From Cymbomonas tetramitiformis (Eukaryota; Chlorophyta; Pyramimonadophyceae; Pyramimonadales; Pyramimonadaceae), in assembly GCA_001247695.2 (NCBI GenBank), contig LGRX02035013.1, forward strand, positions 62,001-126,000: DNA of 64,000 nucleotides. Direction: 5' to 3'. The notes beneath the pieces are model-generated. The model worked only from the letters and a program-made list of their open reading frames with translations, did no database searches and was not told the DNA's origin. Shown one piece after another: positions 31,101-43,964 of this stretch. Made by a program: the position numbers and the translations under genes. How positions within the stretch are numbered: position 1 is the first letter of the stretch; each line of letters opens with the position of its first letter.

Positions 31101-31440
31101 CGAATTGCCCGTATCGATAATATAGTACCCGCTTCCCTTTTTCACTTCATTCACCTTGTCCACAGGGTAGAACATGGGGTTCCTGCTTAAGCATTTATAA
31201 TAGAATTCACTGGATCTGGAAGCAGCAGACCGCATCTCTGTCGCATGTTTGGAGGAATATATATTTGATGTCTAATATAATATAATATAATAAGGATGTG
31301 CTTTTCCACATTGTACACGCCAAAAATAGATTTGCTGATTGTAAAACAAGCTGGCAAAGAAATACATTCTGCAAACTATCCTTCTTCCAAGTTCTCAGCA
31401 CTGGAAATCGGACAGAAACATACTAAACTAAACTGTAGAC
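28130..31440. other. intergenic DNA, no gene assigned
   Basis: Ser/Pro-rich frames at 28700-29529 are ambiguous between frames. From 29600 on the sequence is AT-rich. 30620-30990 holds a cluster of ATCGAT-containing motifs. A G-run region lies at 30340-30460. Confidence 0.3.
30620..30990. repeat. cluster of ATCGATCGAT-type motifs
   Basis: About ten sites such as AATCGATT, ATCGATCGATTT and GTCGATCGATGC, all palindromic cores, in 370 bp of AT-rich DNA. It could be a binding-site cluster or a decayed satellite. Confidence 0.55.
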
Positions 31441-31524
31441 GGAGTCGGAACCGTCAAGAGTCCTTACCATGAAGGTGGATCCATGATACCAGTGCTGTCA
31501 TATATCACCTTGAGAGTATCTTTA

Positions 31525-34155
31525 CCGGCATCTGGAAAAAACTGTTGTGAAGGCAACCGAAGTCATCTCAGTTGGTCAAGCCTGTGCTCAACAGTGCGGG
31601 TTCTGACATATTTGTAAGGTACTGTTGGTGGCTGACCACTCGTGTCTCGTGGTTTGCATTTCAAAGCAAGCAAGCTGCTATGCTGTTCAAGCGTGCGTGC
31701 AGGCTTCGAGAGGAGCACCCGAGCAGAACTTGGCAGCTGTTCAAAGGCCCTGCCGAAAGTGGTGTGACGCCGACATAGACTGGATTGACCGCACACCAGG
31801 CATGACCGCACTCGAACAGAGACTACGAGGCTCTCATGACTTGGTTGCTCCATGTGAGCCACCGCACCGTGATGGAAGAGAGTTCTGAGAAACTCACCTC
31901 GAGACCCAAATACAGCGCGAAAAGAATTCCGGCAACAACAACGTTGATGGTGGTTTGTGCGGCTTGCATTCCCCCAAGGGCTGCTTTGTCGAGTGTGGAC
32001 TCCCCGATAATTTCCAGGGGTTCAGCAACTGTCCCACAAGCTCCCGTCTCGCTTTCGATGAGCTACCAGTTTCAGACTCTGCCTAATACATATTCCGCCC
32101 GGCATACATGGCGAGCAGGTCGCCCCAGGGTCCGCCTCATCAATTTAACCCGTTCATGCACTCTTCTGACACAACCGCGGCGGCCATACCGCAGTGTCAT
32201 AGTCATTTCTTAGGTACCCTGAACAAATGTCGGTTGATACACAACATAGACCTGCAAACGAGATATACAGCAGGAACAACAGCAAGGAAGGAAAGCGATT
32301 TTCGGTACCTTCCTTGAAGTCGTTGTATCCGCCCTCGATGCAAGTGAGATCGGAGTAGCCCAACTGCACTAGGGCCTCAGCCGCACTCGTGGACCTGCGC
32401 CCCGCCGTCGCGCCAGATTCTGGTCTTGAGCCCTCGGATGTTTCTGCCCTAGCAAAATTTCACAAGCGTGCTGCTGGCGTTGCCCTGACTTAAAGCGACC
32501 AAGCCGCAGCACCGCCGGCAGTTGAGTGCGACTGGGACTTTGTAAACACATATCAGTAATTCGGAATAACAATCTATGAGCCAGTCTGCAGAAACAAATG
32601 CAAGAGGCGTCGAGCGCTTCCTATTAATCATCGCACTGCCGATTCAGATTGCACCGTTAGATAGCGCTTCAGCAAACTTGCGTAGTGTACAGCATGTGAG
32701 AAAAAAGGCCAGGCAAACGCTAGCAAACGCTACATGTCTGCAAAACCACAGTTTCACAGTTTCAAAGAGCGAGAGAGACGCCGAGGGAGAGAAGAACGAT
32801 CTTTCAGGTCCTGCGTTTAGGAAAATAGAGTGCCTCAAAATTCCAAAAAACGCACCTCATTCCTTGCTGACAAGCTATGATCAACTTTGCGTCCTTTTCT
32901 GGGAACAACGTTTGAGCCTGCTTTGTAGCAATGAGCAAGTACTGGAAATCAGCTCAGGCCAAGTCAACCTGCAGAAGCTTTCAAGTATCATCCACGTTTA
33001 CAGTTGTCCTTAGATCAAGCACCTCAACGGTTACTACGCTACTTCGGAAGGGACAAACGCCTTGGAACATGCGAAGAGGATGGGGCGGGTCAAGAAACGA
33101 ATACCCTCTTGCCTGCAAATCTTTTGCACTGAGTTACAATAGAAGCAGGCAATCCGGCAAATAGTGGAAGCCGTCGTCCCTCCGAGTGAGTTCTTGGCAC
33201 AAGAAATATGCGGAAGGCATGAGTGCGCAAGTCAGGTCGAGCAGTACTTCAAGAGTTTCTACACCACAGCAAAATAAGGGAATTTCAGGTACCAAAGATT
33301 GATCTTCGCACCGTTTCTTCGAAACGTTCGTTACGCACGGTGTGCTTAGTACCCTTAAAATTCCCGACTGAGCCCTTGTGCAGCTGCTGATTCACGATAG
33401 AGTTCAGATCTTTCGCCGTGTCTTCTGTGAATAGAGGAATGTGCTGCGGAGTAAACGAGACAGTGCCCATCGAAATATCGTCAGTGTGAGGGAGACCCTC
33501 GTATCTTGCGTTGCGTTGTTTCTTCGTAGTGACAAACTGTTCCCAAGTACCTCGATGTTGCCTCTTGATCTTTCCACCCGAAAAATACATCGCCAACGCA
33601 GAAAGTAGTGACCGGACTGAATGACAAACAAAATGGCCTAAAAAACTTCACCAGTTTGAACATAGTACGGTCTTCGACTGTTCCGGGTGCGTATTAGCAC
33701 CATATGCGTCCAAAGAGCACTTACGGCAGCTCATGTGGCACCGCAGTTTCAGACCAACCGCAGAACACAGAGAGTGGCAGGAAGCCGCGTGAAGGTTTAC
33801 CACGGAGTCTTTGAGGTGTGCACGTTCAAACTGTGTCTCGTCCCGCACGTCCATAATGGTATATCCCGTCTCAACGAGGTCTGCCACCTTCACGAAGCAA
33901 CCGTACAGACAGCCCAGGCGAGGTTTCTTAACTTGGCACAGTCTCTTAAGGACATCATCTTAAAGGTCAACAAGCAGTTTTAAAATACGAATCGGAGTGA
34001 CTTACCTTGGAGGGAGTGGTATACTCGATCTTCGACACGACTTTCAGCCTTTGGATGGCTGGTTTCCGGGCGTTGCAGCCTTTGGACCGAAAACTGAGGG
34101 TTGAGTGTTTCCTGGAGATAACAGTCCTACCCGGATTCAAGCGTAAAGAAGCCAT
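31525..34155 (-). CDS. plastid-targeted rhodanese-domain protein with C-terminal membrane helix
   Basis: Inferred exons (minus): 34155-34006, 33944-33801, 33443-33293, 32952-32856, 32394-32309, 32028-31898, last exon near 31533 (uncertain). Exon 1 (MASLRLNPGR..., rich in S, R and K and without acids until its end) looks like a plastid transit peptide. Exons 2-5 give a rhodanese fold: DVRDETQFERAH, then HIPLF, the active-site loop ACQQGMR with catalytic Cys, RSTSAAEALVQLGY, and IEGGYNDF. Exon 6 encodes a hydrophobic helix (INVVVAGILFALYLGLE). Phases fit at the listed junctions up to exon 6. This resembles thylakoid rhodanese-like proteins of plants (sulfurtransferase family STR9-11 type). The substrate is unknown. 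It is a host gene and evidence that the organism has a plastid. Confidence 0.8.
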
Positions 34156-35086
34156 AATTGAATATCGAAACCTTACGGAGGTGACTGGAATGCACTCGAA
34201 GATCAGTATGCTATTCCCCAAACTAGCGATGGATGCGTTTCCGAAAGACAAACCGACTACAAAATGCGTTGTTTCTATCGTATCGATCGGTTCGCAATTT
34301 TATTTGTCGATTATTGATTTTTAATAGGAGTTCGCGTTCGATTGAGATATTGAAATTCAACATTTCGTATCAGATTTCTCCATTCACGAATCACGATCTA
34401 GCAATCGGCATACCGTTCAGCAAACAATGCTACCTTCGAGGTATTCTTAGGTTGCACAGCGAGTGTAGTGGATTGAGGTGGATATGGGGTACTGCTGCGG
34501 AAATCTGACGTGTAACCAGTCATATCCTATCCCACCATGTCACCGGCGCGCCGCGGTACGGCACCGGCGTGGCGTTCGCTGTCATCGTGTCATGCGTCAT
34601 GCGTCATCGTCACAGACGACGCGACGCGACGCGACGCGACGGCATCGCCCAGCTGCACTTGTGTCTTTCCGCCTACATAACATTGCCCAGATTTATAATC
34701 GTGTATAAGTAAAAAGATCTACGAAATTCCAGCGTCAGTAGCATTGTAACCCATCTCAAAATTGAGATCGACCAAGCCTAGTAGTGAACAGTCTTTCGCG
34801 TTGCGGCATGCGGGCCGAAGAATTCCCCCCGCGGCTTCGCGGGGAAATTCCCCCTTCGCCTTCTCGTCGTGCGCGGCACTCCTCTTGACTCCACTCAGAC
34901 TGAGACTGTACTGTATCGAACTATCCCCATCGCATCGGCATGTCTATGTCTTTATCTATCACTACGGGTGCTCCACCGAATATAAGGTGCTGGACGGAGT
35001 AATTAAATCGGGAAAATGGACGGTTCATATATTCGAAATTCGGTAATTAAGTCAGTGTTAAGGACCATCCGACGGCCCGAACATCC

Positions 35087-35545
35087 TATATTGGGGAAAA
35101 ATCTTTAGATTGTCCCCCTCTTTGAAAAAGTCCGTTTTATGACGTCACAAATTTGTGTATAATGTTTTAGAGGTTTGATTTCGCAGAAACCAGCTATTAC
35201 AGAACGAACATGAACATTGCTTTGCGTCACGTATAGTGTATAGTATTTTACAGCCTAGCTTTAAGACGCTTTTTGCGTCACGTATAGTGTATAGTATTTT
35301 ACAGCCTAGCTTTAAGACGCTTTTTGCGTGACGTATAGTGTAGTCGCAGCCTATAGCGTCGTTAAATAAAAACTGACGTGACGCTTTTGTGTATTGGGGA
35401 AAAATCTTTAGATTGTCCCCCTCTTTGAAAAAGTCCGTTTTATGACGTCACAAATTTGCGTATAATTTTTTAGAGGTTTGATTTCGCAGAAACCAGCTAT
35501 TACAGAACGAACATTGCTTTGCGTCACGCTCTTTTGCGTGACGCT
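35087..35545 (+). repeat. direct repeat pair with GCGTCACG runs
   Basis: A block from TTGGGGAAAAATCTTTAG through AACGAACATTGC to TTTGCGTCACG occurs at about 35087-35235 and again at 35393-35530. Between and after them GCGTCACGTATAGTGTATAG and CGCTTTTTGCGTCACG repeat. Confidence 0.85.
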
Positions 35546-36899
35546 TTTTGCGTCACGATTTTCAATTTGCGTCGTTGAGATGAAAGCTGCTAACAAAATG
35601 TCAATCGTGGATATGTTTTTTTGCGTATAAATTTTTAGAGACTCGCGCTCACGCTCTTTTTATTTAGAGAGTTCATTTCGTTGCGACCAGGTATTCCAAA
35701 ACGAGCACTGATTTGTGTCACGCTTTTTCTGTCACGCTTTTCGCGCTCACGCTCTTTTTATTTAGAGCCTTCATTTCGTTTATGGTCAATATTCAATTTT
35801 ATTGAAATTCACGGTGTCATGACTCTTGATTATAAATATAAATTAGCGTTCAGTATTATATTTTAATTATTAATAACTAATATTTTATAATAAGATGAAG
35901 AGCATAAATATATGGATGTGGTCGACATTGACACAAAAACGTATGACATGACATGACATAAAACGCGTCTGAAAAGCGTTGAGCTGAGATGAGAGCTTCG
36001 ACAATGAAAGTTGATGACACTGTCATGAACGTCAGTTGTATAATAATAATAATAATAAAACATTTACGCTAGCAGAAGGGACAAAGTCCTGAGAGTGCGG
36101 TAACCCTGCAAAGCAGGCTAGTGAAAACACTAGGGGCTACTCCCTCTACTATAGCGCGCCCACAAAGGGGCTCAACCCACTTTTCAGCAGGGTGACATCT
36201 AGAGAAAAAGCTAGGTGCTAAGCAAAAAACTCTAGAAGATGGAGAAGCAGCCATGGCCGGGTGAGTGGAGGGGTGGCTGAAACTAGGCGGTGGGGAGGGA
36301 AGTCGAAGAATTAAGGGGGTATTTGGAGACGATGAGGAAGGAGGTCAGGGTGGGCGGAGGAGAGGGGGGGGTGGTGGGGGAGGGGAGAGGGGGGGGCCCC
36401 TCCCTATAGTTGTATAGGCCGGCGACGAGTCCGATGGAAATCAAGTTGTTTCTCACATTTTTTTTGGGGGTGGGGGGGTTGTGGGGGGCGAAGCCCCCCC
36501 ACCGGGTGGCCGTGACCCGTAGGGGAATCGACAACTTACTATCTATTAATTTTTATTCTTTGAAAGGGAGAACAACTGGGCTGTTTGAGCCTCGCAGGTG
36601 ATTTGGCCTTTTCGTCAATACACGTCTACTTCAATTGAATGACCACCAACCTAATATTTTAATAATTTTTAGAGGTTTGATTTCGCAGAAACCAGCTATT
36701 ACAGAACGAATAAAATATGAATTAAACCTTTGTTCGAACCCTTGACTGTCGATCGGCGACCATCGATCTGACGGAGACAATTCTTTTTGGCGAGGATCGA
36801 GGGGGGGATCAGTGTTAATACTTTAAATCGACGGCCAACGGTAGCTAAGCCCTTAACACTTTTGTGTATAAATTTCTAGAGGTTTAATTTCGTAGAAGC

Positions 36900-37215
36900 C
36901 AGCTGTTAGGGAGGGTGGGGGGACGGAGCCCCCACACTGGGCGAAGTCTATTTTTTTTGTAGTAATAGGCGGATGTGGGGACACGGAGCCCCCCCCAATG
37001 GGCGAAGTTTTAAAATATTCCGAAAAAATGGGGGGTTGTGGGGGGGGCAAACCCCCCTACTGGGCGAAGTCTTGAAAATAGTTTGTAGTAAGGGGGGGGG
37101 TGTGGGGGAGCCCCCCACTTGGCGATATCTTAAAAAAAACAGCAGTCGAGGCCTCACGCCTTGTAGTAATGGGATAGTGTAGGGGGATGGAGCCCCCCCA
37201 GTTGACGAAGTCTAA
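36900..37215 (+). repeat. about 60-bp tandem array of G-tract/C-tract hairpins
   Basis: Five to six units of the form G5-8, GGAG or GCAAA, C5-8, followed by ACTGGGCGAAGTCT-like tail. A further copy lies at 36466-36503 (GTGGGGGGCGAAGCCCCCCC) and a partial one near 38640. Each unit folds as a GC hairpin with a tiny loop. Confidence 0.8.
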
Positions 37216-39978
37216 GAAATAAAAGGAGACGAAGGGTGATTATTCACAAAAATTATGACATTAGAAAAGTCGTCTAAAATCTTGTTGTAATAACTGTAAA
37301 CGAAATTATGGATTGCCTTGAAAGTGTTTCATACACGTTTTTCTTTTATAATTCAATACGTGCCATTGAGATTTATATTAAAATTTAGGCGAGAACAAGG
37401 TAATAAATTATATTATTATCGTTATTTGATTGGTCAGAACTTAAAATATTCGATGACGTTCAATTCGTTGCGATCGTTCGGTAATAGCTCGAAGGTCTCC
37501 GAGAGACGACGCGACGCCTCCGCCTTCTGTCCCCCCCTCCGTTAATCGATCGGAGCGCGCGAGCGCGAGCGGAGCGGGGGCGAAGCCTCCGCGACGCGAA
37601 GCGGGAGCAGCGCGCGGTCGGTTGATGTTCGACTTGGACTTCGAACGCCAACGCCATAAGGCGCATGCCATGCCATGCTATTCTATACTAGGCGGATCGA
37701 TCTCAAAAAGAGATCTCCACTAGGCCATCTGACCGTAGGATCATGTGCGCAACAATACTTCGCTTTTTCCATCCCAACATGCCATGCCACAACGCGAGGG
37801 TGACGTCGCGATAAATGTACGCGAATGCAGTGGCACGGTCATCGTTAGCGTCTGGCGATCGTGAGATCGGAAGTTCGTCTGTGTCGCCCGTTGGGATTCG
37901 CGCTTTGCTGCTGCTGCTGATTAAGTAAGGTAAGTAAGTAAGTAAGTAAGGTAATTTGGTCCGGTTCGAAATCATAAGGAGCAGAGGTCCATGCAATGCG
38001 AATGCCACAGAAGTCGGAACTCCTACTCGCAACCACAATCAATTTTGGAAATTGATTTTTCCCCACCTGTACGTTCACGTACCCCCTATAAATTTTTAGA
38101 GGTTTGATTTCGCAAAAACCAGCTATTACAGAACGAACATTGCTTTGCGTCACGCTCTTTTGGGAGACGTATTAGTGTAGTAGTTTACAGCCTAGCTGTG
38201 GGAGACGTATAGTGTAGTAGTTTACAGCACAGCCTAGCTTTGGGAGGATCGAGGGGGGGATCAGTGTTAATACTTTAAATCGACAAAATGTGTTTGTTGC
38301 GTATAAATTTTTAGAGACTCGCGCTCACGCTCTTTTTATTTAGAGACTTCATTTCGGCGTTCAGTATTATATATTTTCACGGTATCACGTTAGCGTTCAG
38401 CGTTCAGTATAATATTTTAAATATTAATAATTAATATTGTTTATAATAGATGAAGAGCATAAATATATGGATGTGGTCGACATTGATATAAAAACGTATG
38501 ACATGACATGACTGAAACGCAGTCCGAAAACCGTTGAGCTGAGAGCTTCGACAATGAAAGTTGATGACATTGTCATGAACGTCAGTTGTATGGGCTGGCC
38601 GAGTCCGATGGAAATCAAGTTGCTTCTCACATTTTTTTTTGGGGGGGGGTGTGGGGAATCTGTGGTGGCCGTGAGCCGTAGGGGAATCGACAACTTACTA
38701 TCTATTAATTTTATTCTTTGAAAGGGAGAACAACTGGGCTGTTTGAGCCTCGCGGGTGATTTGGCCTTTTAATTTATGAGGGTGAGATTGGGCTTCCGCG
38801 CCCCCGTCGTGGCTCATCCCGGCGCCCACTGCGGGGTTGGCTGAGGCCGGCTCGAAGGGGGTTGAGCGGCATCAAATTTCAAAATATTTGCTACTATGTT
38901 TCTAATAACACTATTGGTTGCAAATACCGAAATTTGATTTGTAGATATTTGGATACCGTGATGTTCAATCTTCTATTTTATTGGTCGATCTAAGTGTTGA
39001 CACCTACATGTCAAAATGATATGAATGCCGCCATTTTGCGGTTATCGTTGACACAATGATATTGTCAGATTATGAATACAATTCCAAAAAACATTCGCAA
39101 ACATGCCAGCTATTAAAGTTTGAAGAACTCCTATCCGGAAAAATCTATACTATTACCAATCTTTCATGTTATTGGTTCTTCTCTAGTTGAACATTTAAAT
39201 TTTAATGACACATGTCAAACGAATAATGCATTTGCCGCCGCTCATGTACTTACACAATGACATTTGTCAACATTAAGACACAGTTACCAAATCTATTTGA
39301 TACTATAGATTGAACTTACTTCCTTGTAGCAACCTACAAATTGTTCAACAACTCTTTGTTTAAACCATTATTGACAATACAACCACAGCAACTCTATCCA
39401 GATTCACTGTTAAACATGTCCGCACCTATCAAATTCGAAAAAACATGGTTTGCAACCATAAAAGCCAAGTCCGAAAATGGAGAGGACCTTACCCAGGATC
39501 ATTTGAGGGTGATGGCATACCTTGAGAGTAAGGGCAAGGCTCTCTCCAGAACCAAGGAGAAGAAGCCTGTAGTAACGTCTACTTCAATTCGATGGCCACC
39601 AACCTAATAATTTGGAAATTGATTTTTCCCCACCTGTACGTTCACGTACCCCCTATAATTATTATTTTCGGGGATCCTTATTTTCCGTGGAGCACCCGTA
39701 TGTCTATTGTCTTACAGTAGGAGTAGCCGGTTATTAGGTCATACGAGAGGAGCAGCTCGTCTGTCACTGACTGTGAGTGTGACAGTTCAACAGTGTCGAG
39801 TGTGTTATGCATTTGCTTTTAAAGACTGGGACGAGACGAGTGCAGGACCGACGGGCGGGCCAATTGTTCGAGAAGAGAGAAAAAAAAGCTCTCATAGCTG
39901 TTTGAAGTGGAATTCCGAGATATTTCTGTGTCTGCTATAGTCGAGGAATAATTTTGGACACGCGTATCTCATCACGAG

Positions 39979-41590
39979 ATGCAATATTATACGAAGCAAC
40001 AACTGCAGGGTGCAGGGTCATATGCTCATCCAGCCCGTGTGGGAAACTGGAATGAAGATGTGCATGCACAGGAGGTTAGTGCACCTCGTTGTGTTGAACA
40101 TTAACAGTGTTTATGATAGTGTATAACCTGCAACAAATAAATGCGCTCCTCACTTTTTGAAGTTTGCCTGCAGACGCTCTTGAAGGACTATCTGCACAAG
40201 AAAGACACCGGGACCTTGAAGCTCGATAAGCACCGTTTTCGTATGGAGCGAGCACTGTCTGACGTATGTCCCTGGTATTCTTTCCACTTCTCAAATCAGC
40301 GGAACCCTTGTATCCTAATGATTACTTGCCTTTCAGGTTGACCTGACCGTCACAGCAGCGGATGGTTTTGTACACTTCGGAGACATACTTATGCTTAAGG
40401 CTGATAACTGTAACATGGTCCTCGCGGTGGACACCGAGGATAAGGACCCACGACCTGGAGAATACTCTTTTACAGTCACTGGGAGCAGCTCTGCTGATCG
40501 TCCTTGCGCTCGAAACACTTTCATCGCGTCAAAGTAAGCGGCCCATTTTTCATCTGAGCTAGCTAGTTGCAGGTGACAACTTTATTTCAGCTGTTCCCAA
40601 ATTTCAAGTTTCAGGGCAGATATGCTTTCGACCCGCGACTTTTTGTATCACTTATGCCCGAAGAGTTATTGCGCAACCATAAACGTTACATGTGTGTATA
40701 CTCACACCGCTTTTGTCGACATCGCAGGTACACTCCCCCGAAAGGGGCTGCTTACGAGAAGACGTACGACGATAATGTATGGTCCGCCGTCATCGAATAC
40801 TGCGTTTTTTTTTGTTGATATGTTAGCTTTCAGACAGTCCGACGCTCGGACAAATACAGGTTGGGAATTGCTGGTGTCAACCTGAGTGTTGAACATTGTT
40901 CGTCCAGATAATCCGTTATGGCCAGAAGATTTTTCTCGCCATTCATCCTCACGTTTACGGAGAAGAACTCGATGAAAAAGGCGGCCCTGAGCCCGTGCGC
41001 CTCTCGATACTCAAAACAACCCCCCTCCCCGCCTAATGTTTATTCTCTGCGGACTTCGTTCTCCATAAGGACATACTCTCAAAATAATTTAGAATGTTTT
41101 GACTTTCATATCGCGGGCTGGCAATTTTACCTTGCGTGTATTGGTGTTATGTCTGGAATGCCCTCTGACTGGGGAACATTATTTTGGATTGCAGTGGTAC
41201 ATGACCTCTCTTCAAGTGAGCACTACGCACCATTCACAGATGGCCCGCCACCAGGAGGTTTCAGTCACGCCGAAAAACACCTACAATAACGCGTGGTGAA
41301 CTTGCCATCTCAAACTCATTTCGTTTCTGGCTCATTTGTGTAAGCCCGTTTTTTTCAATAGCGAGATATGCCTTACTCGCCACAATTCGACGACCGCATT
41401 GTCTGTCCTTACATAGTGAAATTCATCACTTGAAACAAGGAGTTCCGCCCTTCCGCGCTTAATTTGTCTTCGACTTTCTTTAACGAGGTTTTGGTCTGAC
41501 GGGTCCCGGTCGTCGCATTCGATGGTCTGCAGGACTGCATGTCCAGTGGACACCTCACAGAGACTCATCGTCGAGGGTCAGCCAGTTGCG
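39979..41590 (+). CDS. CFAP161: CFAP161, cilia- and flagella-associated protein (3' exons not found)
   Basis: Inferred exons: 39979-40074, 40174-40263, 40337-40533, 40728-40776, 40918 to about 41030, 41195-41295, 41533-41590. Recognised from the family's N-terminal signature ARVGNWNEDV, then DGFVHFGDILML, a later RYGQKIFLA segment, SRHQEV-like ARHQEVSV followed by NTYNNAW, and VEGQPVA. Exons 1-2, 2-3, 3-4, 4-5 and 6-7 join in phase. The protein is a microtubule inner protein of motile cilia, so the organism should be flagellated. The conserved C-terminal part should follow after 41590 but I could not place it. Some exon borders are guesses. Confidence 0.7.
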
Positions 41591-43050
41591 GTATTTCCTT
41601 TGCACTCAAGTTGGGCATTGTTTTGCCCGTTTATTTCCCGTCGACTGTACTTCTGCTTATGCCGAGGATTCCTTTCCTGGCAGATGAATTTGTATTTTAA
41701 AATTTTTTTATAGTTGCCGTGGTGCCGTTTGAGCGATCCATGATTGATATAACACGTACCTCGAGGGTCCCTATTCCTGGGTTTCTGTGCCTTGGTGTGT
41801 AACGTCGGACCCTGGAAGCTTCAGCGAAGTTCCGTTAGGTTGAAGTCACAGTCTTAGAGTAAAGTGAGTTCTCTTCCACCTGTCGCACTGGCAGCGACTA
41901 TACTTCGTCGCCTTTCGTCACGTGAAGGCAGCTGTCGAGTCTTGGCTATATGCATCAAGATCATCGCCTGTCCTGCCAGTGTGGTGTTTTGAGTGAGCCA
42001 CAAGGGCGAGAATCCAAAGGGTTTCAAAACACACCCAGCTTCGATATAGAGTTGGAGGTGCTTCCATTGTCGGTCAGATTGCTGGTGGAAAAGGTTTTCG
42101 GGTTTTGACCTCTTCCCTCTGGATATCTAAATAGTCCATTTTTTGCGTAAGCATTCTTCACACTCGCTCCCGGTGTTGCTGATTCAGTTCTCATCTGTTT
42201 GCTGTACGCTTTCTTTGACTTATGTGATTTACCCGGGGATTATCTATTTGAAATCTTTGGAGTTTGAAATTTAAAGCGAGTCGAGTGTGTGTGGCTTCCT
42301 TTCCTTTTCCATCTTTACTGCTAAGAAGCCCACTCATACGTGCATCTCGAAGTGGCGACAAGTGCTCTGCCATGATTAAGGCAAGCTATGTACGGTACTC
42401 GCTGTGCTCGAATCGCGCCTTTGAGGAACCCCTTGCATGTTGACTTTCGGTCCCAGGTTGGGACGTCGTTCTTCTTGGAGCACTGTGCAACGAGGCAATA
42501 TCTACACTGCGATCCAAACCTTATTTACTGGTAAGTAAACGCGACTTGAGTTTTTGTTTTATTTCCTGAACCGGCCAGTCTTCCCCTGCAAACTTCGTCG
42601 AGACGGCCAGATCAACGACCTCTACAGGTCTTGGATATCTTGTGCAGAGTTGCTTAAGGTGGAGGGAGGCCATCCTTCCGTGAGATCGGTTGTGCTCCGA
42701 TGTGCGTGACGTGAAAGTTATTTGCACGCGCCTTTGGCGTTGTTATTTGAGTCTGTTGAGCTTGGTGGTGTCGACCAAATTACATTGATGGCCGGATTTT
42801 CGTGCGATACAGGAACGACTTCGGACAAGAGTGTGAGGTTACATGTCATTCGGTAAGTTCCGAGGGTCTCCGACCCAATTTTCATAATCCACCCACACAC
42901 ATATTCGCTCAGAGAAAGCGAAGGTTATTCTTTCCTTAACCCAAGTCCTCTCAGTGTGTACCCAACTTATGCGACGCTCGGCGACCGCAAATAGGCCGGT
43001 CCAATGTTTGCGCTGTCCTTGTGGTTTGTGCTGAGCTGGCGGGGCTGCAC
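41591..43050. other. no exon recognised
   Basis: May contain the missing 3' exons of CFAP161 or introns. No conserved motif seen on either strand. Confidence 0.3.
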
Positions 43051-43054
43051 GACA

Positions 43055-43964
43055 GGCCGTGAGCACTAGAAAGGCGCAGAATCTGGCGGCAAGCAGTCAG
43101 GGAGCCACGCCACAAAGTTTAGAAAAACAGGCCGATGTGCAAAATCTCTTTAGCTTCGTTGTGGGCAGCAAAATTGGAAAACTTCCTCCAGTACAGTGAG
43201 TATTTCCCCCTCTTTTCCAATTCCCCTCGCACACTTACCGAAGTGTTTCTATGTTGCTTCTAGCTTGGGTCACCGAAGGCTGCCATCGCCACATACTTGG
43301 TATAAGAAATCGCACCTCATACCAAGTCAACCCTGTGTACCCCATGCGGCTGTTTAAAAAATGGGAGCTTTTTGCCAGGGGTTGGCAACTGTTTCTCTTT
43401 TATGTGAAAGGTCCAAGCTGTTCTGAGAACTTATTTCCCCTCAGTTTAGTCACCGATGAGGCGCTAATTAATTACGAGATTTATGGCAGGTATTCTGAGT
43501 TCGATCCAAAGAGGATCTTAAAGAAGTTACTTACTCAGCTGGGTAAGCTTGGTGCCAACGGCTTGGCGTCCTTAACAAAGTGTTTCAAAGATTTTGATAA
43601 AGATGGCAGTGGCAACCTTGACCTCGAAGAGTTCAAACTTACCCTGCAGTTTTGCTTGGTGACTGTAAGTCATGCGGTATGTTTCTTTTGTACCTCACCT
43701 TCAGAAACCATCTCCGTGATCAACTTTTCCCTTGGTGTTCTAGTGCATGAAAAATCGGAGGCTTGCCAGCCTCTCACCCTGCTCTCTGCAATCGCTACTA
43801 AAAGTTTCAGGCTGTTGACTTGCACACGTTTACAGAGTTGCCTCTTTTTCGTGTTTGTCCAGGAGGCCGAGTGTCTCATGAAGTTCTTTGACAAGGACGC
43901 CAGTGGGTCTATCAATTCAGAGGAATTCGTATCGACCCTGAAAGAGCTAGATGAGCTTGTGTAG
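43055..43964 (+). CDS. EF-hand protein, calcyphosin-like
   Basis: Two clear EF-hand loops: DKDGSGNLDLEE in exon 43500-43664 and DKDASGSINSEE in the last exon 43863-43964, which ends the protein (ELDELV). The 198-bp intron between them has GTAAGT and TTTGTCCAG borders and happens to stay open. The segment before loop 1 (LGKLGANGLASLTKCFKDF) resembles the start of calcyphosin EF-hand 1. An upstream exon around 43055-43196 (EKQADVQNLFSFVVGSKIGK, donor ACA|GTGAGT) probably belongs here; its acceptor and the connecting exons are uncertain. A calcium-binding role is expected. It is separate from CFAP161 as far as can be seen. Confidence 0.65.

Larger units (their letters stand above)
34160..39978. 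other. repeat-rich intergenic region
   Basis: No firm gene. Dispersed direct repeats share TTTTTAGAGGTTTGATTTCG and AACCAGCTATTACAGAACGA (near 35160, 35465, 36665, 38093; partly 36875). A block of about 170 bp at 35880-36050 recurs diverged at 38435-38592, and the segment 36540-36670 recurs at 38697-38770 and 39575-39610, so larger units were duplicated and then deleted. An open frame at 39418-39607 (MSAPIKFEKTWFATIKAK) lies in this repeat context and is not assigned. Confidence 0.5.
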
